A DNA stretch of 64,000 nucleotides from Lamellibrachia satsuma. Lineage: Eukaryota > Annelida > Polychaeta > Sabellida > Siboglinidae. Numbering within the stretch: position 1 is the stretch's first letter; each line of letters opens with the position of its first letter. The notes beneath the pieces are model-generated. The model was not told the DNA's origin. It worked only from the letters and a program-made list of their open reading frames with translations, and searched no databases. The position numbers and the translations under genes were made by a program. Location of the stretch: NCBI GenBank assembly GCA_033239005.1, contig BSQZ01000029.1, positions 6,656,423-6,720,422 on the forward strand. Reading direction: 5' to 3'. This document shows positions 27,701 through 39,700 of the stretch, piece after piece.

Positions 27701-30700
27701 AAGCACTGATCTATTCGCAGACTAACGCGGACACGTTCAAATGCGATCGTGGAAATGGCTGTCCACGTCGTCATGTGTCCGTGCAATTTCGAAGTGTAAA
27801 CCTCAATGTCCCGGAGATGTTTGCGATTGAGGCGGACCTCCGCAAACGTGTGATTTACCACGGTCACAAGTTCATTGGTGTTATGAATCACCCGTTGATT
27901 ATCAGAACGTACCTGTTGGATCCAACGCCTAGTCGTGTCCAACTGTGCCTCCGTCGCGATCCCAAACACTTTGTTGAGAATGGTGCCACCGAGGTCAGAG
28001 AACCCACGTCGAACCCGCCGACCACGCGGAATCGAGTGCGGAATCTGATCTTCAATAGCATGTAAGCGTTGTAGCCATGACCATCTGGTCATATTGGGAG
28101 CGCGGAGGTCGACAAGCACAGAATGGATGCGATCTGAGCTGTTGAACCAGGACGACAATCAACGTCCACGTGGCAACGTGACCGCGGGTTTCACGGCTTC
28201 CGGTCACGAGGATACCATCGGTTTTAACAACGTATAACACGTTAATAATTCCCCAGCCACTGACTGATATTTGCAGTCAGGAATCGGGCTGTAACAATTC
28301 CGTGGATTAACCCAAATCCACAAGACAAACACCACGCGACATACTCTGCTGTAATGTCAAGTTACCATTAAGCAGTTATGTCGTATGCCCCGAGAGTCTA
28401 GGCGTCCCTAGACGAATCCTTCCTGTTGGCGGACAGTTCATCTGCCGGCAACAGTAACGCCCTAGTAACGGGTAACGAGGAATATGTGGTCACGACCCTT
28501 GGTAGCCATACCTAATCAGACATAATATTACTGATCAATTGGGTGCCCCAACATAACCTATAGAACATGTACCAATTACACGGTGAGCGGTGCAGTCCAT
28601 GTGCATTACATTTAGCAAACATGTACTACCATAACATTAACTAATCTGCTAATTACAGTCATAATACTACCCTGAGGTATTATGTAGCAGCAAATATATA
28701 GCATTCGTTCGAACAACATTCAATCTAGTCAGTTAACAACAACGTCTCAACATCACTGCATGGTGTTTAACAAGGTGGCCTGCTTTCATGTAACTACGGA
28801 GATGGTCGTGTAACCATGCCCTAGGCTGATGTCTCGATATGCAGTTTCCATTACTGTACATACGATCACACCAGTCCGTCACAATAGGTGCGATGCCCCT
28901 ACATCTAAACCATGGATAAATTAGTCTTCACTGTTGTAACGTGACAACATCCATCCCAAACACGTAACAAACAAAGATAATCATGTGCCTTTAGGGCCTA
29001 AATAGCCTTACACATAATTCATATCTCAAACAAAGAGGATCATACACATACATGTATCAATACTACAAAAAAAAAACCATCATACATGCTTCATACCAAG
29101 CTCTATTAATTAAGAGTGTTACAATTTCACTCACCATAGCATGTCAGTTGATGATACTAATTATTATATGCATTACGAAAATTATCAACTTTCACCGTTC
29201 TGTGCAATGTTCACTGGAGTGCGTGGTTCATTCGGCAATTTGGTGGGCCTGTGTTGTCCACGCGTGGCCACACCTACCGTCCTCTGGGGTCGTCCCTGGA
29301 TGTTAGAACTCCCAGCCATGCTGCTGGTAGCTCGGGCGGTCTCGCATCATCGCTTGTTGATGACAGGCGCGTGTATAGTGGCCGATTTCTCCGGACACGT
29401 AACAATGCCGGTCCCTGGGTTGTCTGGCCTGTAACACTGTCACTGTCGAGGATAAATCAGTGACAGGAGTTGCGAGAGATTTGACCGTCATCATCAGGAC
29501 AGCCATCTCCAGGGCAACGGTCGGTCCCTCATGCGGGATGTTGTGACAAGGCTTACCGGCTCTTCGGGGTCGGGAGCGGTCTGGTCGCGGCGCACGGTGG
29601 CCCAGGCTAGTCGACGAATGCCTCGAAGAATGCAGACGGACAGGGCGAGGCAGGTGTACCGGGACTGTCCCCCCCCCGTCCAGGCTGATGCCATCACTGG
29701 ATGCTGTATCGTCATCTTGTCGATCTTCTGGGACGTGCAATACTAGTCAGTAGCATCAGCCGTAAAAAAAATGATAGCGGGCTCGTTATTGTAACTTACA
29801 TCGTGCCGTGTAGATTTCATCGCAGCGTATGTAGTGTCAGCAGCGGTCGCCGTTATAACAGACGTTCTGTTCTTTCGTAGTCGCGCTCGCCATTATAACT
29901 TTAGTGATATAAAAAAAATCGTCCCGTCATTGTAACTTCAATGGTGAAAAAAAAATCCTGGCTACGCTCGCCATTGTAACTTTGCTGTTACCGGTCTCTC
30001 TTAACCGTCTCACGTCAGGACCTTCTACCTACTTCATTCAGCAGTCAGCCCTGACGTGATGTCGAATAAGACAAATCATACACGTTGGTGTATCACCCAG
30101 GTTCGACCTACAGCGTAGGCTTTTATTGTTACATAGGTTACAGCGCTACTGACACATACAGATACAACTGCAAGTTGCCGATCATCTCCCTTGGTACCGG
30201 GAGATGAGAAATTCCGTGAGATTCTTTCGGCTCTCTCGGCTCTCTCTCGATGCAGTAGGCAAGCTGGTCTCTACTTATAGTTAAGTTGGAAACACGGGTA
30301 TGCTTCCCATCACGTACGCCAGTCACGCTCTTCACGTAGACCCTTCTGTATTGAAATGTCTAAATAAAATATATGTTGTGCACCTCTATTGTCGGAGAAG
30401 CTAAGCTGGGAATTCGTAGTACTCGTAATTCAAGTCTCATCTATAGGTATGACATCCGTACCGCTGGTCAATGCACCATTAATCACCTTTCCCCGGTTCG
30501 ACGATCTGTCGTGTCGGCGAGTGTTCAATAGAGCATTGAGACTCAGCATGATTCAGCGATACATATTGATGTGTCTACATAAATTATATAAATGGTGTGC
30601 ACTCCTGTTAGAATTCATATATTGCTCTGCTTTTCATATATACACGGTTTGCTCTTTACACAGTGGCAACACGCCATGTCAAAAGTGGCGAGTGTGTGTG

Positions 30701-33700
30701 TGTGATCATTGTCAATAAAAACGCTTGTACTTTACGCCTTTTTATCTGGTGACATTATAATTTGCCAGGTGTTGACATCATGTCATCCGTGGCAGGGTTT
30801 TTTATGTTATGATCTTGAATATCTGTTGGGGGGCACCAGTGAACAGGGGCTCCTGGTGAAATGTGTCAAAAATTTAACAAAGTGAAATTATTTAAAGTTT
30901 AATGTGGTCAGAGTGAGAGGTCCTCACCAGAGACAGTCAGTGTCGCATCCTTAAGAGAGTTCTAAGACAGGTGGTTGCCCAGCCCAGTCTGGCCTGCAGC
31001 TACAGACTCCACTAGTTTTTGCCTCCCTTGGACAGGTGCAGGAAGAAGGGAAGTGTGACTACCAGGGGTGCATCCCCCCAAACTCCCTCCCCCATTCACT
31101 GATGTCCCATTCCACTGGTGTAAAAAGCCCACCCTAGACAGGATGCAGGATGTAGGAAGCCATGGTGTTAATTACCCCCTCCCTGTGCCCCTTCTGTTTG
31201 TTTGGTTTGTTCTATGCCCTCAGCTGTGGCTTTGTGCCCTGGTGTCAACATCCTATGTCTGTTTGCTTTCATCTTTTGGGGGGTCCACCCCTCCATGGGA
31301 CTCTGACAATATGGGTCTTTATGGCACCTAAGCACACTGATGAAGGGTGATTGATGGAGAGGGTATGTGCCCTTTTTGAAGTATCATCTCAGTAATTAAG
31401 TGATAAGATCATTCATTGACCATAGAGCATACTGTGATTCTGTGGTTGCTTCATGCACTTTCTTAAGGTTAAGATTAGTCTTGTGTTAATGCATCTTTTC
31501 AGCAACCTTTACTGGGTGTTTCCATTCATTGTTGTGCTTACTGGGGAAGAAGAGTATGGAAAAACTGTGAATTCAGTAAACTGGAAATTCTGTTTTTCAA
31601 CTGTCACATTTTCATGGAGTTAAAAACCCCATTGTGTTGATATTCTATTTTTAATCAGGGAAAATTACATTTTATAGTAAGTTCTGTGAAGGAATCTTGT
31701 TTGCGCAATTGGATTTTTTACATCAAATTAAATATACACATACCTTTTTATTTCCTTTGTGAGCAACTGTCCGGGGAGCGGGAGGGAGGTTTTTTCTAGT
31801 TGCCATTTGTGTGGGGGAGGCTTTTGTGCCATGGTGATTTTGTCAGTACACCTTCATATCAACATAAGATGTTGTACTAAGTTGGTGAAATGTTAGCGTC
31901 ATGTCTGTGTGGTTTTGTATTCAGCTGGGCCACCGAGATGGACACAGAAAAAAAACAACGTCTACCTGGTGGTGAAACCTGCAGCCAGTTATGTGGTTCT
32001 CAAGTGTCCAGCAGAGGGTGTGCCAGTGCCGACCATCGAGTGGCTAAAGAACGGTCTGCCTTTTGAGAAGCGCTCCATTGGCCCGGTGAGTGTCTCAGGA
32101 AATCAGGAGTTTACCATCACAACTGTTGATGTAAAGTAAATATGGATGGATAGTATTAAAGAGTATTTCCACACATTACACCTTACTGGATTCTCAGTTA
32201 TGTGCTTTGATCTAACTGTATTGAACATATTTCAAACATAACTGCATTTCTTTTTAGTAAAGCAGCGAGAATAGGCAATGATTCTGTTCCAGCCATTTTG
32301 ATTCTAATAAACGGCTTACTTATGGCTTACGGATCCCTTGGGCGCCATTTGTTGCATAGGGCATGTACAAGAGTCCGCCATTCCGCCATGTCAGCCGCCC
32401 CCTGTACCACCTCTGCCCATGATTTCCACCCAAATGCATCTCATCTTTTTCCACCATTCGCCGCCATGTCTCTTTTGGTCTTCTGATTGATCTCTTTCCC
32501 ACAGGTGTCCTATTCATCACTATACGGCAGTCATTTGTATTCTCAAACCGAAGGACATGGCCAATAAAACTCCATCGTTTAGCCTTGATGATGTCTGTTA
32601 TCCTGCTTATTCCTACCTCTTCATACAGTTTTTCATTTGAAATTGTTGTTGGCCAGAATATACGTAGAATTCGACGCAAACATCTATTGTGAAATGTATT
32701 GAGCTTTTGTCCATCATTTTGGTTTACCTTACAGCATTCTGCTCCGTATAGTAGAACTGACATCAAATTGCTTGTAGATTCTGAGTTTCGTTTTCCTTCT
32801 GTATTGGCCTGATGCCCACACTTTCCTCAGTTTATAGTAGGCTGCTCTCGCTTTCTTTAGGCTTGCACTTATATCTGCTGTTGAACCTTTGTCTGCATCC
32901 ATTACTGAGCCTAGATAAGTGAAACTATCAACAGTTTCTACATCGTCTATGCCTATTACAATTGATTGGTTAACATCAGTCTTGATTTTCATCACTTTCA
33001 TTTTGGCTGTGTTTATTATGTGTTTATCCAGTCTATCACCAATACAAACAAAAACCCTGACATCACACATCCTTGCCTCACTCCCGACATCACAGGAAAC
33101 CATTTTGACAATTTGCCTTTTAAACGGCTTAGTCCATTGTATTGCATCTGCTAATTATAATTTCTATTGTCACTCAGATCGCTACAATTCGTTTAGATAA
33201 CTGATGATGATTAAATAAATATATTTTTTAATATTGTTTGTGAAATGTCCCCACCCCCCATTGGTTGTGGAAAAGTCCATTGGCAAAATGTCCCCCCCCC
33301 CGGTTGACAAAAAAACAAAATGTCCCCCATCACTGGTTGACAAAAAGTATATTGGTGAAATGTCTCCCCTCACTGGTTGACAAAATGTATATTGGTGAAG
33401 TGTCCGCCCTCATTGGTTGGCACAAAATATATTGGTGAAATGCCCCCCTCACTGGTTGGCAAAAAGTATATTGGTGAAATATCCCCCCATCACAGGTTGG
33501 CAAAAAGTATATTGGCGAAATGTCCCCATCACAGGTTGGCAAAAAGTATATTGAAAAAATGCTACCCTCACTGGTTCGTGAAATGTCCGATGGCAGAAAG
33601 TTTGTTGGCAAGATGTTCCAGATTCATTGAGGCCTTGAAGTTTGGTTTGCCAGGATGTATTATTTTAAAGTTCTGTACAGATGGTTCTAAAATTCTTCTA

Positions 33701-36700
33701 AGACAACACAGCACTTCCTGAAAGAGATCCCATGTCTGCAAGCAAGGAACTATATCCAACTTCTCAGTCAGATGTTCGTAGGATCAGCCCTCGGTGTGGA
33801 ATCTCAGAAGGCAGTGTTGGGGTTTTTACAGCACATTCCTGTGGGCAGAAGTTTCAAACTGTGCATGTGCGCTTGGTTCTTGTGTGCGTCAGCACCCCGC
33901 TGTCCACATCAGACTTGAGCTGCCAGATGCATAGTCTGACCTCAAGATATTGTTGTATGTGAAGTTATCTGTCCTGTTCTCAGTCCTCAGAGAAATTCAT
34001 TACAATTCAAATTGTCAGTTTAAAAAATTGGCAAGAAATTAAAAGTTTAAATAAAACAGCAATATATATTTCTATGCATGCTTGAAAAAAAAGTTTATAT
34101 CTAGTATCAAGTAATATGAGATTTAATAATATGAAATTTACTTGGCTTTCTGGTTGTTGTATTTTACCATTTTCCTGGGCGTGCAGTTATTTAGGTATGT
34201 TTTTCTATCTATTTAAGAAACGCTGCATTTTTTTGTCCGTACATGTATAGAAATAAAATCAATAAATGTCATTGTCAAACGTTTGATTGAAGAACAGTTT
34301 TTTTAGATTTTATGAAGAATGATAGGAAAATAACCCAAATTAGAAATTGCTGCCCAGCTTTCTCTGAATTGGACTGTTTAGTGAAGATCAAACAGTCAAG
34401 TTTTTAGCACGAAGGTTACCTGGCAAACAGAAGATGTTGCGTAGTTTAAGGCAGCTTTACCTACGCACACTGCCTCTGCTCACACAGGGTTAAATGTCAG
34501 TGTTTACTGATGTTTACTACACAAGAAATGCCTGGAATCCTACAATGCAAACGTCTGGAATTTTGGCAGCTATTTCGTGGTGTTGAAAGCTGCACCAAAG
34601 GCTCGTATTTAGAGTAACACTCCCAAGTTGTGTTAGCAATGTTGTCGATGCATTGTATGTTGTAAAAAACTCACGAGAACTGTTGAAAGCTGCACCAAAG
34701 CCTGGGAAATGTAGAACACTCCCGTGTTGCCTTACCAATGTTGTCGAAGCATTGTATGTCACAAAAACACTTTGAAGCTACTACAGTTGTTAAAACCTTC
34801 AGGAGAAAGGACAGAGGAAAGGTGAAATTCAAATGGAAAGTGAAAATGGAACAGCATTAAGAATATAGTGTTACTTTATTTATATCCTAGTGCAATGTTG
34901 TAACCACAATGCATCATTTATTTAATGAAACATCATATCATTCAGACATTTTAATGTGACTATTGTTTGCCTGATGTTTCAAGGCACGAGAATATGTGGC
35001 CATTACTTTTGGAGGTGATATATTCTAGGAACGGAGATTTAGTGTTTAATAGTTTTTTGCGACATCTTGTAGGAACAAAGAGTTGGTGCTTAGTAGTTTC
35101 TTGTGACATCTTGTAGGAACAAAGAGTTGGTATTTAGTAGTTTCTTGTGACATATTCTAGGAATGAAGAGCTGGTGTTTAGTAGTTTCTTGTTGTTACAA
35201 GAATATCTTGTAGGAACAAAGAGTTTGTGTTTAGTAGTTGCTTGTCATATACTGTACGAACTGAGAGTAATTGTTTAATAGTTTCTAGAAACCGGAGAGT
35301 TGCTGTTTTGTAGTTTCTTGTCACATATTCTAGGAACAGAGAGTTGATTTTGTGAAATTTCTTGCAATATTTAGGAATGGAGAGTTAGTGTTTGGTACTT
35401 TATTGTGACTTATTCTTGGAATGGAGAATTGGTGTTAAGTAGTTTCTTGTGACGTATTCCTAGTTTCTTGTGACATATTGACAGTTTCTTGCGATAAATT
35501 CTAGGAACAGGAAATTGGTGCAGTTATCACACATCATGTGTGAATATATATGATAGTGTGTGTGGATCACAGGAAGTGTGCAGTGCGATGGGAACATCCT
35601 GCATAGCCAGTATTGAGGGGGGGTTGTATAAAGCTGGGTGCTAAGACGCATGTGTTGGTGTGATGTCTCAACACAGTGGGTGCCGAGGCTCCTTCCTGGA
35701 AATCATCCACGCACACATTTGTTCCTATAAATCATTGACGTCTGCCAATCGTTTAGCACAACTTAGCATGAAGGGAAGATGAATTTTTTTGCTGCATGCC
35801 TAGCGCTGACAAGGCAGCGTTAAAGTGTGGTGTGCGGCCCAGTCAGTTGTTGATTGGGAGATTTATGAAGGTCGACTTAACTACGTGATGTCGGCGTTCT
35901 AGGCAGTTCCCAGGCGCCTCCTGGTGGGAGGGTGTGGGTCTAGTGGACTTAACAAAATTGTGTAAATTGCTCTGGTATGAAATGATCCACCGTATACAGA
36001 TAATAATCGTTACATTGTTGTATTCTCCATAAGTACTACTTTATATAAATCTAAAATTGCTAATTAATGAGATGTTTATTAAGCTATATTAAATATTGTT
36101 GCATATACTTATGATGTCTGTTAACTTGTCTTGATGGGAACAGATAGTGCCGTTTTCGTTCAGTTTATCCTACTAGTGAAATAATGTTGAAATTGATTGT
36201 GGCAGAAAGAAATAAAGAAAGTAGTTACACTAAGCTGATAGAAAAATAATGTTTAGATATTACACATAATTCTATATTGATTTTCTCGTGGAATCTTTTA
36301 TACCTGTGTGATGAAAAAAAATTTGAGCAGAATTTTCCACATTTGTTCGTGTCTAGGTGTATCTCAGATTTAGGTGGCTCATACCAGCATATGCATATCA
36401 TAAATCAATGAATGTGTGAAAACAACTGTTTAGTTTGCACATAAAAACCTCAGGCTTCTGCGTAATGTATTACCCTTACCCATAACTTTATACCTTTATC
36501 TGTACTTGATGCACCCATCTGTACTTGATGCACTCAAACTGTGGATTCATAAATTCATCCTGAAGGTAATATTTCTAATGAATGAGGTGCCTAAGGTATC
36601 GTTGTTGGTGTTAAATAATGTTACAGATGCTAATAAATAATAACTATTAATGACCACAATGTACACAGGGAATCCCATGTAGGACCAGATACGACCCTTT

Positions 36701-39700
36701 TACATAAATTTTATCGTGCTACTAAATCAGTTGTTTGATAGAAAATTACTGAAGTTTATATCTAGAAATGTTTGGTGTTTTGGCTAATGTTGAAATCAGT
36801 TGGTTAGTGGTGCCACCTGGTGACCAATGTAGAATTAAACAGTATACCCTCTTAGGACAAAATAAAGAAAGTAGTTACACTAAGCTGATAGAAAAATAAT
36901 GTTTAGATATTACACATAATTCTATATTGATTTTCTCGTGGAATCTTTTATACCTGTGTGATGAAAAAAAAATTTGAGCAGAATTTTCCACATTTGTTCG
37001 TGTCTGGGTGTATCTCAGATTTAAGTGGCTCATACAAGCATATGCATATCATAAATCAAAAAAATCTATTAATCATTTTGAAATGCCAGCCAGGTCCTGG
37101 GAAATGTGTTGATTGGGCACTTTCTAGGCCATCAGTGAAATGCGGGCGGATAGTAGACTATCTTCGTGTGACCTTCAGTTGTTCGAATCAGTCACTATGT
37201 GTGCTTAAGCAGTGCCTTATCAGTGCTCAACTTCGCAGAAATGCAAACTCTTAAATTAACAACGGTCATCGAATATGGATTGATTTGTATTTCACCTGGT
37301 CGTGTATATATGATGTATTGATTCGTATGTGTACACTAGACAGTACAACTATGCTAATGTGGTAGCCTATCTGATGTATAGAGCCAAGGTGAGGATTATT
37401 GATGACAGTGTGTGATGTTTAAGCTGTCAACTGTCAAGAAAGTAACACTGAACGGTTCAGTTAAGAGTGCTGCAATGTATGGCATACAGCTGCTTGTAGT
37501 GGGGTCACAGTCATGATTAACTGCCGTCCAGTTGGTAGGATAGAGAGGGATTTAGATGTCTTGTGTCAGTTACAGGGCAGGGCCATATGTTAAGACTTGC
37601 TATGTAACTCCTTCACAGACATGCATACGTACAAACATTCAATTCTGGTTGCCTTCTGTGCAGATCCGTCGCCGCAAGTGGACCCTGAAACTCAGTGATC
37701 TGATCCTGGACGATGACGGCAACTATACCTGTGTCGTCAAGAACAAATACGGGGAGATCAGATGGACGTACACCCTTGACGTAGTCGGTGAGTTCTCAGT
37801 CGCATGTAGACAGTTCAGTTTGCTGAAAGGCAATAGAATTATCAGTGGATATTTTTTATCAACCACTCAGGGACGTAGCCCCTCTGGACAAAACCCCTAA
37901 CTTTTTAAGAAAGGGTAGAACAAAAACCGTAAAATTTTTAGTTAGAGACCCGTTAAACCTTTTCCTGTAACTATTCTCTAACATCATCTCACAAAATGAA
38001 CTCATAATTAATTCATACTACCCGGGTAGTATAATTAGTGATATTCACACATGAGTCTGGTCAAAATCTGAGGGGTTTTTTTTGTATTATTATGTGATGA
38101 AATGGATTTGATCTGTAAGATAACGTGATAAGAACAAAATGGATTTGATCTGTAAGATAACGTGATAAGAACAAAATGGATTTGATCTGTAAGATAACGT
38201 GATAAGAACAAAATGGATTTGATCTGTAAGATAACGTGATAAGAACAAAATGGATTTGATCTGTAAGATAATGTGATAAGAACAAAATGGATTTGATCTG
38301 TAAGATAACGTGAGAAGAACAAAATGGATTTGCTCAGTAAAATCATGTGTTTAAAAAACGGATTTGACTGGTTTTATTGTTGCCCTGACAGCGAGACTAC
38401 CCCACCCTCCTATCATCCAGAGGGCACCCAAGAACCAGACGGTGGTGGTGGGGGGCACAGCACGGTTCGAGTGTCATATCATTAGTGATGCTCAACCCCA
38501 TCTACAGTGGCTGAAGCATTATCAGGTGAACGGGTCGTATCTCAATGAAGTCAGCGTACCCTACGTCGAGATTGTCAAGGTAAGAACAACTCACACTTAG
38601 TGGAGTTGCTAATGTAATACTGATTATCTACAGAAGTATGTTTAAAGCGAAACAAGTCATGGTTTTCGGCCTATGCACTTACAAGAGTTACTAAAACATA
38701 AACATTTGTAACTACAATCAAGAATAGAAAACCTTGTTGAACACACATCTTAATGTCATGGGCCGCGCCATACTGTTAGATAACACTGTGTTCCAAGTGC
38801 GGTGTCCTGGCAATATTCGCTCGCCAAATGAAAATATATTCATATACACCTATTTGTATGCTTGCCAATAAGATATGGCTATGCTATTTGCATCCAAACT
38901 CAACTTATGTAACATATTTTGGCCTTTGTTTAGTAAACTAGTCTTCTTACTAGCAAAATAACACATTTGTTTGAGACTTTGCATTGGTTCTGCATATGCC
39001 GGCCTCCCTTAATACGTCACTTTAGTCTAGGTCACGCCGATTTTATAGATCCATGCATGCATTTATCGGTCATTCTGGTTAAGATGTCAGCCCTCGGTCA
39101 TTTGGAGAAATCACTGGAATCTCCTACTTTTAGAGCACATTCTGAGTAAACCAGCGATATAATATTCTTGATTTTAGTTGCACATTGTTAGTTTTATTAT
39201 CTCTGACGTGCGTAACCCCAAAACCACAACTTGTTTCGCTTTAATAATTTTGCAATTTGGACTGAGGAATATTATTTTAGAATTGATCATATCATTTCAG
39301 TAGAATAGAACATCCTTGTGAATGAATGGATCAGGGATTTTAATAAATACATTCATAATGTTTTAATCCTGTTGGGGGTGGGATGTTTCGGGTGATTTTA
39401 TCAATTAAATGTGTTCAAAATTATATTGTGGTAAACATTTGAGAGATTGTCAGATCTTATTCTATGCCAAGTCAAAATATTTCCAGATTTTTTACAAATT
39501 GTGATTCTTACAAATATTGATAAGACTGGGGCTAAGGTGGGGCTAAATCTACTGTGATAATGCATTTTCTTCTAAGACATTATTGGTGTTGCATTGTGGA
39601 TTTGAAACAGAAAGTGAAAGTGAAACTATGCTGTTTGTCAACAGTCGTCCAACACCAACCCTGAGATGCTGATGCTAGAGAATGTAACATTCACTGATGC

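Larger units (their letters stand above)
26360..30660 (-). mobile_element. Env-bearing Gypsy/errantivirus-like LTR element, pol deleted
   Basis: 4301-bp element in FGFR intron 3, oriented opposite to the gene. It has two 686-bp LTRs with TG...CA ends, a 4-bp CAGT duplication, a primer-binding site beside the right (5') LTR and a purine tract beside the left (3') LTR. Internal DNA (2929 bp, more GC-rich than the flanks) keeps a gag remnant with a damaged zinc knuckle (29303-29740) and an F-type envelope remnant (27679-28158). The 1.1 kb between them has no protease, reverse transcriptase, RNase H or integrase. By eye the two LTRs are identical, so insertion is recent. It cannot move unaided. 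Confidence 0.88.
21872..31924 (+). other. FGFR intron 3 (10 kb)
   Basis: The longest intron, between the linker and D2 exons. It holds a 20-bp minisatellite (22388-22820) and the LTR element at 26360-30660. The remaining segments (22821-26355, 30665-31924) show no exon or repeat family. An open frame at 24155-24568 has no recognisable domain. Confidence 0.7.
32086..37663 (+). other. FGFR intron 4
   Basis: 5.6-kb intron splitting Ig domain 2. It contains a LINE remnant, three diverged tandem arrays and a 200-bp direct duplication, all listed separately. No additional exon is seen. Confidence 0.7.

Noticed and set aside
36210..37059. A pair of short LTRs
   Set aside because: Ends are not TG...CA, and I could find no primer site, purine tract or target duplication.
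38099..38340. Possible CRISPR-like repeat array
   Set aside because: Units are contiguous with no unique spacers, and the host is an animal. It is a minisatellite. The same applies to 22388-22820 and 45380-45875.
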